A DNA stretch of 64,000 nucleotides from Phocoena phocoena (Eukaryota; Chordata; Mammalia; Artiodactyla; Phocoenidae). The stretch spans positions 868,001 through 932,000 of the forward strand of contig NW_027077413.1 of the NCBI RefSeq assembly GCF_963924675.1, read 5' to 3'. Position numbers and translations under genes: made by a program. The notes beneath the pieces were generated by a model, which was not told the origin of the DNA, did not search any database, and saw only the letters and a program-made list of their open reading frames with translations. Below are positions 38,404-50,626 of the stretch, one piece after another. Within the stretch, counting starts at the first letter, position 1. Each line of letters starts with the position of its first letter.

Positions 38404-40143
38404 TTTGTGTTTTGTTTTCGAAATTTATTTTGATAATGGGATTTATCGGATTTTCACTGCTGCGTTTCGGCCGCTGTACACACGCTTGATTCTCTTACGG
38501 AGACATATATATCCATGGGTTTTAAGATTCTTCCTAGTGAGGTATATTCCTAGGCGTTGAATATGTGGTGTTGGGTCCATTTCGTTGAGCAAGGAGTAGG
38601 TCTTGTCTATTACATATTTGGCTTATGGAAAGTTATCTGTGCTAATTTCAGTCTCTGGTTTTATGCAGCACCCCAAGGCACCTTTCCCCATAAGCAAGCA
38701 CTAGTTGGTTTTCTAAATTTGAGACCCTGTTCTGTTTTGTAATTCAGTTCATGTGTAGTCAAGTTTACATTCCGTGTATTAGTGATATCTTATGATGTTT
38801 CTTTTTCTGTGTGACGTAGTTCACGTAGAATCACCGTACCTGCATCCACTCACTATGCCGCTACGGGCCTGATGACACAGATTTCATTGCTGAGTGATAT
38901 TGCATTGTACGTACGTGCCACAACTTCTTTATCCATTTTTTGCTTTCTGGGATATTTACCTGATACTGTAGACGAGCTTCTTGTGAACACAGCCGTCCCA
39001 AATATTGGGGTGGCTGTCTGTTTTTGATTTTAATTTCCGTAAGCTATAGGACCATAAGTGGAAGTGCCATAGGCTGTGTTGCTTTGTTTCTTACGTGTTT
39101 CAGGAAACACCATACACTTCTCCAGGGAGGCTGCTGGCAATTTACATCCTGCCAATCAGCATAACAAGGCTCCCTGTTCTCCATATCCTGTCCAACCTTT
39201 CTGGATTTTACACTTTTTTCAGATGGCCCTTTTGCCCGGGGGGGCAGTGAGATTTCATTGTAGTGCAGATTTCCTTTACAGGCTTGCTTGGTTGGCCAAA
39301 AAGGGCGTATGCGTTTTTTCCTGAATATATTCAGGAAAAAACGCATACGCCCTTTTTGGCCAAGTGCATCATTGTCGACGTTGTGCCTCTTTTCCTATGC
39401 TTTCAGGGCAATACCCCCTGCAATCGTTTTCCTGAAATTCTGCCCCGCTTTCAAGTCCCCTTCGCAGGCTTACTTCAATATATTTTTGGAGGATAGCTGT
39501 CATTTATAACTCTGCAGGTTTGTGAAGTAGAGTGCCCCTGACCTCCTTTCTTCAACTCGCTTTCTTGTGAGCTGGGCAGAAAACCGCAGGATTACTTCAG
39601 GCCCTAATCTGTTTCCAGCAGGGCACACTGAGCCTTTGTTTAATTCCTCTTCCTGTTGGGCAATGAGCGTTACATTTGCCCGTGCAGACACCTACAGCTA
39701 GTCTCTCATTGGTTCTCCCTATTCCTGTTCATCTTGCACAGAAATGGCAAGCTGTGCCAAACAGGAGGTTAAAGGCACTGACTCTCCAAGCGGGGAGAGT
39801 GTTAGTAAAGCATCTGGAATGGTGAACCCGAGGATCAGGATACGAAAACTGAGATGCATTTTAAATCGTTTCCCAATCACACGGTGGATGATACTCTGGG
39901 TTTCCCATGCATGTTTTAGCTGGAGGAAGTATGCCTTGAACCTGGAGAGTTGGGACCCATGGAATGGGTACCATGCAGTATGACTTCAAAGGGTCTGCAG
40001 TTGTTCACCGAAACTCACCAATGCTAGCAGCCTGAAGTGTCCAGCCTTATGACTCAACCAGCTGTGTGTGTAGATGTGGTCAATCCCGGTTGCATCACAT
40101 GCCCTCAGTGAATTATTTAAGAATTGCTCTCTATTTCACTGTC
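38404..40143 (+). repeat. Satellite monomer 23
   Basis: 1,740 bp because TCCAGTCT (8 bp) is missing near 39,412. Palindrome 39,292-39,363, perfect. Shares the 3' markers of monomer 18. Confidence 0.9.
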
Positions 40144-41889
40144 TTTGTGTTTTGTTTTCGAAATTTATTTTGATAATGGGATTTATCGGATTTTCACTGC
40201 TGCATTTCCGCCGCTGTACACACGCTTGATTCTCTTACGGAGACATATATATCCATGGGTTTTAAGATTCTTCCTAGTCAGGTATATTCCTAGGCGTTGA
40301 ATATGTTGTGTTGAGTCCATTTCGTTGATCAAGGAGTAGGTCTTCTCTATTAAATATTTGGCTTATGGAATGTTATCTGTGCTAATTTCAGTCTCTGGTT
40401 TTATGCAGCACCCCAACGCACCTTTCCCCATAAGCAAGCACTAGTTGGTTTTCTAAATTTGAGACCCTGTTCTGTTTTGTAATTCAGTTCATGTGTAGTC
40501 AAGTTTACATTCCGTGTATTAGTGATATCTTATGATGTTTCTTTTTCTGTGTGACGTAGTTCACGTAGAATCACCGTACCTGCATCCACTTACGATCCCG
40601 CTACGGGCCTGATGACACAGATTTCATTGCTGAGTGATATTGCATTGCACGTACGTGCCACAACTTCTTTATCCATTTTTTGCTTTCTGGGATATTTACC
40701 TGATACTGTAGACGAGCTTCTTGTGAACACAGCCGTCCCAAATATTGGGGTGGCTGTCTGTTTTTGATTTTAATTTCCGTAAGCTATAGGACCATAAGTG
40801 GAAGTGCCATAGGCTGTGTTGCTTTGTTTCTTACGTGTTTCAGGAAACACCATACACTTCTCCAGGGTGGCTGCTGGCAATTTACATCCTGCCAATCAGC
40901 ATAACAAGGCTCCCTGTTCTCCATATCCTGTCCTACCTTTCTGGATTTTACACTTTTTTCAGATGGCCCTTTTGCCCGGGGGGCAGTGAGACTTCATTGT
41001 AGTGCAGATTTCCTTTACAGGCTTGCTTGGTTGGCCAAAAAGGGCGTATGCGTGTTTTCCTGAATATATTCAGGAAAACACGCATACACCCTTTTTTGCC
41101 AAGTGCATCATTGTTGACGTTCTGCCTCTTTTCCTATGCTTTCAGGGCAATTCCAGTCTACCCCCAGCAATCGTTTTCCTGAAATTCTGCCCCGCTTTAA
41201 AGTCCCCTTCGCAGGCTTACTTCAATATATTTTTGGAGGATAGCTGTCATTTATAACTCTGCAGGTTTGTGAATTACAGTGCCCCTGAGCTCCTTTCTTC
41301 AACTCGCTTTCTTGTGAGCTGGGCACAAAACCGCAGGATTGCTTCAGGCCCTAATCTGTTTCCAGCAGGGCACACTGAGCCTTTGTTAATTCCTCTTCCT
41401 GGTGGGAAATGAGCGTTTCATTTGCCCGTGCAGACACCTATAGCTAGTCTGTCATTGGTTCTCCCTATTCCTGTTCATCTTGCACAGAATTTGCAAGCTG
41501 TGCCAAACAGGAGGTTAAAGGCACTGACTCTCCAAGCAGGGAGAGTGTTAGTAAAGCATCTGGAATGGTGAACACGAGGACCAGGATACGAAAACTGAGG
41601 TGCATTTTAAATCGTTTCCCAATCACACGGTGGACCGTACTGTGGGTTTCCCATGCATGTTTTAGCTGGAGGAAGAATCCCTTGAACCTGAAGAGTTGGG
41701 ACCCATAGAATAGGTACCATGCAGTATGACTTCAAAGGATCTGCATTTGCTCACCGAAACTCACCAATGCTATCAGCCTGAAGTGTCCAGCCTTATGTCT
41801 CAACCAGCTCTGGGTGTAGATGTGGTCAATCCCGGTTGCATCACATGCCCTGAGTGAATTATTTAAGAATTGCTCTCTATTTCACTGTC
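40144..41889 (+). repeat. Satellite monomer 24
   Basis: 1,746 bp. Palindrome 41,031-41,102 shows the paired GTGTT/AACAC arm change seen in monomer 13, plus two unpaired changes near the right end. Confidence 0.9.
41031..41102. repeat. Palindrome with paired arm change (monomer 24)
   Basis: Carries the GTGTT/AACAC pair of monomer 13, 11 monomers away, plus unpaired CATACACC and TTTTTTGCC in the right arm. Confidence 0.9.
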
Positions 41890-43636
41890 TTTGTGTTTTG
41901 TTTTCGAAATTTATTTTGATAATGGGATTTATCGGATTTTCACTGCTGCGTTTCGGCCGCTGTACACACGCTTGATTCTCTTACGGAGACATATATATCC
42001 ATGGGTTTTAAGATTCTTCCTAGTCAGGTATATTCCTAGGCGTTGAATATGTGGTGTTGGGTCCATTTCGTTGAGCAAGGAGTAGGTCTTGTCTATTACA
42101 TATTTGGCTTATGGAAAGTTATCTGTGCTAATTTCAGTCTCTGGTTTTATGCAGCACCCCAAGGCACCTTTTCCCATAAGCAAGCACTAGTTGGTTTTCT
42201 AAATTTGAGACCCTGTTCTGTTTTGTAATTCAGTTCATGTGTAGTCAAGTTTACATTCCGTGTATTAGTGATATCTTATGATGTTTCTTTTTCTGTGTGA
42301 CGTAGTTCACGTAGAATCACCGTACCTGCATCCACTCACTATGCCGCTACGGGCCTGATGACACAGATTTCATTGCTGAGTGATATTGCATTGTACGTAC
42401 GTGCCACAACTTCTTTATCCATTTTTTGCTTTCTGGGATATTTACCTGATACTGTAGACGAGCTTCTTGTGAACACAGCCGTCCCAAATATTGGGGTGGC
42501 TGTCTGTTTTTGATTTTAATTTCCGTAAGCTATAGGACCATAAGTGGAAGTGCCATAGGCTGTGTTGCTTTGTTTCTTACGTGTTTCAGGAAACACCATA
42601 CACTTCTCCAGGGTGGCTGCTGGCAATTTACATCCTGCCAATCAGCATAACAAGGCTCCCTGTTCTCCATATCCTGTCCTACATTTCTGGATTTTACACT
42701 TTTTTCAGATGGCCCTTTTGCCCGGGGGGCAGTGAGACTTCATTGTAGTGCAGATTTCCTTTACAGGCTTGCTTGGTTGGCCAAAAAGTGCGTACGCGTT
42801 TTTTCCTGAATATATTCAGGAAAAAACGCATACGCACTTTCTGGCCAAGTGCATCATTGTCGACGTTGTGCCTCTTTTCTTATGCTTTCAGGGCAATTCC
42901 AGTCTACCCCCTGCAATCGTTTTCCTGAAATTCTGCCCCGCTTTCAAGTCCCCTTCGCAGGCTTACTTCAATATATTTTTGGAGGAATGCTGTCATTTAT
43001 AACTCTGCAGGTTTGTGAATTACAGTGCCCCTGAGCTCCTTTCTTCAACTCGCTTTCTTGTGAGCTGGGCACAAAACCGCAGGATTGCTTCAGGCCCTAA
43101 TCTGTTTCCGGCAGGGCATGCTAAGCCTTTGGTTATTTCCTCTTCCTGGTGGGCAATGAGCGTTACATTTGCCCGTGCAGACACCTACAGCTAGTCTCTC
43201 ATTGGTTCTCCCTATTCCTGTTCATCTTGCAGAGAAATTGCAAGCTGTGCCAAAGAGGAGGTTAAAGGCACTGACTCTCCAAGCGGGGAGAGTGTTAGTA
43301 AAGCATCTGGAATGGTGAACCCGAGGACCAGGATACGAAAACTGAGATGCATTTTAAATCGTTTCCCAATCACACGGTGGACGATACTCTGGGTTTCCCA
43401 TGCATATTTTAGCTGGAGGAAGAATGCCTTGAACCTGGAGAGTTGGGACCCATGGAATGGGTACCATGCAGTATGACTTCAAAGGGTCTGCATTTGCTCA
43501 CCGAAACTCAACAATGCTATCAGCCTGAAGTGTCCAGCCTTATGTCTCAACCAGCTCTGGGTGTAGATGTGGTCAATCCCGGTTGCATCACATGCCCTGA
43601 GTGAATTATTTAAGAATTGCTCTCTATTTCACTGTC
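41890..43636 (+). repeat. Satellite monomer 25
   Basis: 1,747 bp. Palindrome 42,777-42,848 with a paired arm change (AAGTGCG left, CGCACTT right) and unpaired GTACGC and CTGG changes. Confidence 0.9.
42777..42848. repeat. Palindrome with a second paired change (monomer 25)
   Basis: AAAGTGCG in the left arm pairs with CGCACTTT in the right, where consensus has AAAGGGCG and CGCCCTTT. Monomer 26 (44,523-44,594) has the same pair. Monomers 15, 27, 29 and 30 carry only one half of this change. Confidence 0.9.
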
Positions 43637-45382
43637 TTTGTGTTTTGTTTTCGAAATTTATTTTGATAATGGGATTTATCGGATTTTCACTGCTGCGTTT
43701 CGGCCGCTGTACACACGCTTGATTCTCTTACGGAGACATATATATCCATGGGTTTTAAGATTCTTCCTAGTCAGTTATATTCCTAGGCATTGAATATGTG
43801 GTGTTGGGTCCATTTCGTTGAACAAGGAGTAAGTCTTGTCTATTACATATTTGGCTTATGGAAAGTTATCTGTGCTAATTTCAGTCTCTGGTTTTATGCA
43901 GCACCCCAAGGCACCTTTCCCCATAAGCAAGCACTAGTTGGTTTTCTAAATTTGAGACCCTGTTCTGTTTTGTAATTCAGTTCATGTGTAGTCAAGTTTA
44001 CATTCCGTGTATTAGTGATATCTTATGATGTTTCTTTTCTGTGTGACATAGTTCACGTAGAAACACCGTACCTGCATCCACTCACTATTCCGCTACGGGC
44101 CTGATGACACAGATTTCATTGCTGAGTGATATTGCATTGTACGTACGTGCCACAACTTCTTTATCCATTTTTTGCTTTCTGGGATATTTACCTGATACTG
44201 TAGACGAGCTTCTTGTGAACACAGCCGTCCCAAATATTGGGGTGGCTGTCTGTTTTTGATTTTAATTTCCGTAAGCTATAGGACCATAAGTGGAAGTGCC
44301 ATAGGCTGTGTTGCTTTGTTTCTTACGTGTTTCAGGAAACACCATACACTTCTCCAGGGTGGCTGCTGGCAATTTACATCCTGCCAATCAGCATAACAAG
44401 GCTCCCTGTTCTCCATATCCTGTCCTACCTTTCTGGATTTTACACATTTTTCCGATGGCCCTTTTGCCCGGGGGGCAGTGAGACTTCATTGTAGTGCAGA
44501 TTTCCTTTACAGGCTTGCTTGGTTGGCCAAAAAGTGCGTACGCGTTTTTTCCTGAATATATTCAGGAAAAAACGCATACGCACTTTTTGGCCAAGTGCAT
44601 CATTGTCGACGTTGTGCCTCTTTTCCTATGCTTTCAGGGCAATTCCAGTCTACCCCCTGCAATCGTTTTCCTGAAATTCTGCCCCGCATTCAAGTCCCCT
44701 TCGCAGGCTTACTTCAATATATTTTTGGAGGATAGCTGTCATTTATGACTCTGCAGGTTTGTGAAATACAGTGCCCCTGAGTTCCTTTCTTCAACTAACT
44801 TTCTTGTGAGCTGGGCACAAAACCGCAGGATTGCTTCAGGCCCTAATCTGTTTCCAGCAGGGCACACTGAGGCTTTGTTTAATTCCTCTTCCTGGTGGGC
44901 AATGAGCGTTACATTTGCCCGTGCAGACACCTACAGCTAGTCTCTCATTGGTTCTCCCTATTCCTGTTCATCTTGCACAGAAATTGCAAGCTGTGCGAAA
45001 CAGGAGGTTAAAGGCACTGACTCTCCAAGCGGGGAGAGTGTTAGTAAAGCATCTGGAATGGTGAACCCGAGGACCAGGATACGAAAACTGAGATGCATTT
45101 TAAATCGTTTCCCAATCACACGGTGGACGATACTCTGGGTTTCCCATCCATGTATTAGCTGGAGGAAGAATGCCTTGAACCTGGAGAGTTGGGACCCATG
45201 GAATGGGTACCATGCAGTATGACTTCAAAGGGTCTGCATTTGCTCACCGAAACTCACCAGTGCTATCAGCCTGAAGTGTCCAGCCTTATGTCTCAACCAG
45301 CTCTGGGTGTAGATGTGGTCAATCCCGGTTGCATCACATGCCCTGAGTGAATTATTTAAGAATTGCTCTCTATTTCACTGTC
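43637..45382 (+). repeat. Satellite monomer 26
   Basis: 1,746 bp. Palindrome 44,523-44,594 with the same paired AAGTGCG/CGCACTT change as monomer 25. From about 44,880 it belongs to the 5,244-bp-offset duplication. Confidence 0.9.
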
Positions 45383-47130
45383 TTTGTGTTTTGTTTTCGA
45401 AATTTATTTTGATAATGGGATTTATCGGATTTTCACTGCTGCATTTCCGCCGCTGTACACACGCTTGATTCTCTTACGGAGACATATATATCCATGGGTT
45501 TCAAGATTCTTCCTAGTCAGGTATATTCCTAGGCGTTGAATATGTGGTGTTGAGTCCATTTCGTTGAGCAAGGAGTAGGTCTTGTCTATTACATATTTGG
45601 CTTATGGAATGTTATCTGTGCTAATTTCAGTCTCTGGTTTTATGCAGCACCTCAACGCACCTTTCCCCATAAGCAAGCACTAGTTGGTTTTCTAAATTTG
45701 AGACCCTGTTCTGTTTTGTAATTCAGTTCATGTGTAGTCAAGTTTACATTCCGTGTATTAGTGATATCTTATGATGTTTCTTTTTCTGTGTGACGTAGTT
45801 CACGTAGAATCACCGTACCTGCATCCACTTACTATGCCGCTACGGGCCTGATGACACAGATTTCATTGCTGAGTGATATTGCATTGAACGTACGTGCCAC
45901 AACATCTTTATCCATTTTTTGCTTTCTGGGATATTTACCTGGTACTGTAGACGAGCTTCTTGGGAACACAGCCGTCCCAAACTTTGGGGTGGCTCTCCGT
46001 TTTTGATTTTAATTTCCCTAAGCAATAGGACCATAATTGCAATTGCCATAGGCTGTGTTGCTTTATTTCTTACGTGTTTCAGGAAACACCATACACTTCT
46101 CCATGGTGGCTGTTCACAGTTTACATCCTGCCAATCAGCATAACAAGGCTCCGTGTTCTCCATATCCTGTCCTATCTTTCTGGATTTTACACTTTTTTCG
46201 GATGGCCCGTTTGCCCGGGGGGGCAGTGAGATTTCATTGTAGTGCAGATTTCCTTTACAGGCTTGCTTGGTTCGCCAAAAAGGGCGTATGCGTTTTTTCC
46301 TGAATATATTCAGGAAAAAACGCATACGCACTTTTTGGCCAAGTGCATCATTGTCGACGTTGTGCCTCTTTTCCTATGCTTTCAGGGCAATTCCAGTCTA
46401 CCCCCTGCAATCGTTTTCCTGAAATTCTGCCCCGCTTTCAAGTCCCCTTCGCAGGCTTACTTCAATATATTTTTGGAGGATAGCTGTCATTTATAACTCT
46501 GCAGGTTTGTGAAGTACAGTGCCCCTGAGCTCCTTTCTTCAACTCGCTTTCTTGTGAGCTGGGCACAAAACCGCAGGATTGCTTCAGGCCCTAATCTGTT
46601 TCCAGCAGGGCACACTGAGCCTTTGTTTAATTCCTCTTCCTGGTGGGCAATGAGCGTTACATTTGCCCGTGCAGACACCTACAGCTAGTCTCTCATTGGT
46701 TCTCCCTATTCCTGTTCATCTTGCACAGAAATTGCAAGCTGTGTGAAACAGGAGATTAAAGGCACTGAATCTCCAAGCAGGGAGAATGTTAGTAAATCAT
46801 CTGGAATGGTGAAACCGAGGACCAGGATACGAAACCTGAGATGCATTTTAAATCGTTTCCCAATCACACGGTGGACCATACTGTCGGTTTCCTATGCATG
46901 TTTTAGCTGGAGGAAGAATCCCTTGAACCTGAAGAGTTGGGACCCATGGAATAGATACCATGAAGTATGACTTCAAAGTGTCTGCATTTGCTCACCGAAA
47001 CTCACCAATGCTATTTGCCTGAAGTGTCCAGCCTTATGTCTCAATCAGCTCTGGGTGTAGATGTGGTCAATCCCAGTTGCATCACATGCCCTGAGTGAAT
47101 TATTTAAGAATTGCTCTCTATTTCACTGTC
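45383..47130 (+). repeat. Satellite monomer 27
   Basis: 1,748 bp, type 2. Palindrome 46,271-46,342 with unpaired changes (TTCGCC left, CGCACTT right). Contains one of the two longest open L1 ORF2 remnants (45,840-46,331, minus). Confidence 0.9.
45840..46331 (-). pseudogene. L1 ORF2 C-terminal remnant, 163 codons open (monomer 27)
   Basis: The longest open frame in the array runs through the palindrome (residues 1-16) and into ORF2 C-terminal sequence. It includes PPWRSVWCFLKH near residues 78-89 and WIKMLWHVRSMQYHSAMK near residues 138-155, then SSGP and a stop. The start methionine is fortuitous, inside the MITE. It lacks endonuclease, reverse transcriptase and the complete C-terminus, so it is a fossil. 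The frame stays open because type 2 monomers lack the type 1 stop. Confidence 0.75.
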
Positions 47131-48877
47131 TTTGTGTTTTGTTTTCGAAATTTATTTTGATAATGGGATTTATCGGATTTTCACTGCTGTGTATCGGCCG
47201 CTGTACACATGCTTGATTCTCTTACGGAGACATATATATCCATGGGTTTTAAGATTCTTCCTAGTCAGGTATATTCCTAGGCGTTGAATATGTGGTGTTG
47301 AGTCCATTTCGTTGAGCAAGGAGTAGGTCTTGTCTATTATATATTTGGCTTATGGAAAGTTATCTGTGCTAATTTCAGTCTCTGGTTTTATGCAGCACCC
47401 CAAGGCACCTTTCCCCATAAGCAAGCACTAGTTGGTTTTCTAAATTTGAGACCCTGTTCTGTTTTGTAATGCAGTTCATGTGTAGTCAAGTTTACATTCC
47501 GTGTATTAGTGATATCTTATGATGTTTCTTTTTCTGTGTGACGTAATTCACGTAGAATCACCATACCTGTATCCACTGACTATGCCGCTACGGGCCTGAT
47601 GACACAGATTTCATTGCTGAGTGATATTGCATTGCACGTACGTGCCACAACTTCTTTATCCATTTTTTGCTTTCTGGGATATTTACCTGGTACTGTAGAC
47701 GAGCTTCTTGTGAACACAGCCGTCCCAAACTTTGGGGTGGCTCTCTGTTTTTGATTTTAATTTCCCTAAGGAATAAGAACATAAGTGCAATTGCCATAGG
47801 CTGTGTTGCTTTATTTCTTACGTGTTTCAGGAAACACCATACACTTATCCAGGGTGGCTGCTGGCAATTTACATCCTGCCAATCAGCATAACAAGGCTCC
47901 CTGTTCTCCATATCCTGTCCTACCTTTCTGGATTTTACACTTTTTTCAGATGGCCCTTTTGCCCGGGGGGCAGTGAGACTTCATTGTAGTACAGATTTCC
48001 TTTACAGGCTTGCTTGGTTGGCCAAAAAGGGCGTATGCGTTTTTTCCTGAATATATTCAGGAAAAAACGCATACGCCCTTTTTGGCCAAGTGCATCATTG
48101 TCGACGTTCTGCCTCTTTTCCTATGCTTTCAGGGCAATTCCAGTCTACCCCCTGCAATCGTTTTCCTGAAATTCTGCCCCGCTTTCAAGTCCCCTTCGCA
48201 GGCTTACTTCATTATATTTTTGGAGGATAGCTGTCATTTATAACTCTGCAGGTTTGTGAATTACAGTGCCCCTGAGCTCCTTTCTTCAACTCGCTTTCTT
48301 GTGAGCTGGGCACAAAACCGCAGGATTGCTTCAGGCCCTAATCTGTTTTCAGCAGGGCACGCTGAGCCTTTGTTTAATTCCTCTTCCTGGTCGGCAATGA
48401 GCGTTACATTTGCCCGTGCAGACACCTACAGCTAGTCTCTCATTGGTTCTCCCTATTCCTGTTCATCTTGCACAGAAATTGCAAGCTGTGCCAAACAGGA
48501 GGTTAAAGGCACTGACTCTCCAAGCGGGGAGAGTGTTAGTAAAGCATCTGGAATGGTGAACCCGAGGACCAGGATACGAAAACTGAGATGCATTTTAAAT
48601 CGTGTCCCAATCACACGGTGGACGATACTCTGGGTTTCCCATGCATGTTTTAGCTGGAGGAAGAATGCCTTGAACCTGGAGAGTTGGGACCCATGGAATG
48701 GGTACCATGCAGTATGACTTCAAAGGGTCTGCATTTGCTCACCGAAACTCACCAATGCTATCAGCCTGAAGTGTCCAGCCTTATGTCTCAACCAGCTCAG
48801 GGTGTAGATGTGGTCAATCCCGGTTGCATCACATGCCCTGAGTGAATTAGTTAAGAATTGCTCTCGATTTCACTGTC
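47131..48877 (+). repeat. Satellite monomer 28
   Basis: 1,747 bp, type 2. Palindrome 48,018-48,089, perfect. ORF2 frame open 47,588-47,911 (minus). Confidence 0.9.
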
Positions 48878-50626
48878 TTTGTGTTTTGTTTTCGAAATTT
48901 ATTTTGATAATGGGATTTATCGGATTTTCACTGCTGCGTTTCGGCCACTGTACACACGCTTGATTCTCTTACGGAGACATATATATCCATGGGTTTTAAG
49001 ATTCTTCCTAGTCAGGTATATTCCTATGCGTTGAATATGTGGTGTTGAGTCCATTTCGTTGAGCAACGAGTAGGTCTTGTCTATTACATATTTGGCCTAT
49101 GGAAAGTTATCTGTGCTAATTTCAGTCTCTGGTTTTATGCAGCACCCCAAGGCACCTTTCCCCATAAGCAAGCACTAGTTGGTTTTCTAAATTTGTGACC
49201 CTGTTCTGTTTTGTAATTCAATTCATGTGTAGTCAAGTTTACATTCCGTGTATTAGTGATATCTTATGATGTTTCTTTTTCTGTGTGACGTAGTTCACGT
49301 AGAATCACCGTACCTGCATCCACTTACTATGCCGCTACGGGCCTGATGACACAGATTTCATTGCTGAGTGATATTGCATTGCACGTACGTGCCACAACTT
49401 CTTTATCCATTTTTTGCTTTCTGGGATATTTACCTGGTACTGTAGACGAGCTTCTTGGGAACACAGCCGTCCCAAACTTTGGGGTGGCTCTCCGTTTTTG
49501 ATTTTAATTTCCGTAAGCTATAGGACCATAAGTGGAAGTGCCATAGGCTGTGTTGCTTTGTTTCTTACGTGTTTCAGGAAACACCATACACTTCTCCAGG
49601 GTGGCTGTTCACAATTTACATCCTGCCAATCAGCATAACAAGGCTCCCTGTTCTCCATATCCTGTCCTACCTTTCTGGATTTTACACTTTTTTTCAGATG
49701 GCCCGTTTGCCCGGGGGGGCAGTGAGATTTCATTGTAGTGCAGATTTCCTTTACAGGCTTGCTTGGTTGGCCAAAAAGGGCGTATGCGTTTTTTCCTGAA
49801 TATATTCAGGAAAAAACGCATACGCACTTTTTGCCCAAGTGCATCATTGTCGACGTTGTGCCTCTTTTCCTATGATTTCAGGGCAATTCCTGTATACCCC
49901 CTGCAATCGTTTTCCTGAAATTCTGCCCCGCTTTCAAGTCCCCTTCGCAGGCTTACTTCAATATATTTTTGGAGGATAGCTGTCATTTATAACTCTGCAG
50001 GTTTGTGAATTACAGTGCCCCTGAGCTCCTTTCTTCAACTCACTTTCTTGTGAGCTGGGCACAAAACCGCAGGATTGCTTCAGGCCCTAATCTGTTTCCA
50101 GCAGGGCACACTGAGCCTTTGTTTAATTCCTCTTCCTGGTGGGCAATGAGCGTTACATTTGCCCGTGCAGACACCTACAGCTAGTCTCTCATTGGTTCTC
50201 CCTATTCCTGTTCATCTTGCACAGAAATTGCAAGCTGTGCGAAACAGGAGGTTAAAGGCACTGACTCTCCAAGCGGGGAGAGTGTTAGTAAAGCATCTGG
50301 AATGGTGAAACCGAGGACCAGGATACGAAAACTGAGATGCATTTTAAATCGTTTCCCAATCACACGGTGGACGATACTCTGGGTTTCCCATCCATGTATT
50401 AGCTGGAGGAAGAATGCCTTGAACCTGGAGAGTTGGGACCCATGGAATGGGTACCATGCAGTATGACTTCAAAGGGTCTGCATTTGCTCACCGAAACTCA
50501 CCAGTGCTATCAGCCTGAAGTGTCCAGCCTTATGTCTCAACCAGCTCTGGGTGTAGATGTGGTCAATCCCGGTTGCATCACATGCCCTGAGTGAATTATT
50601 TAAGAATTGCTCTCTATTTCACTGTC
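48878..50626 (+). repeat. Satellite monomer 29 (mosaic)
   Basis: 1,749 bp. Type 2 up to ~49,490, type 1 markers at 49,513-49,560, then monomer 27/30-like again from 49,606. Palindrome 49,767-49,838 with right-arm mismatches. Confidence 0.9.

Larger units (their letters stand above)
28440..40110 (+). repeat. Five-monomer spaced duplication (~8.72 kb offset)
   Basis: Monomers 17-18 (from ~28,440 to ~31,390) correspond to monomers 22-23 (~37,170 to ~40,110): same 25-bp palindrome deletion, then GCCCTTAGTGAATTAGTTAAG, then TGCAGTTGTTCACC. The monomers in between and after do not match as closely. Confidence 0.7.
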
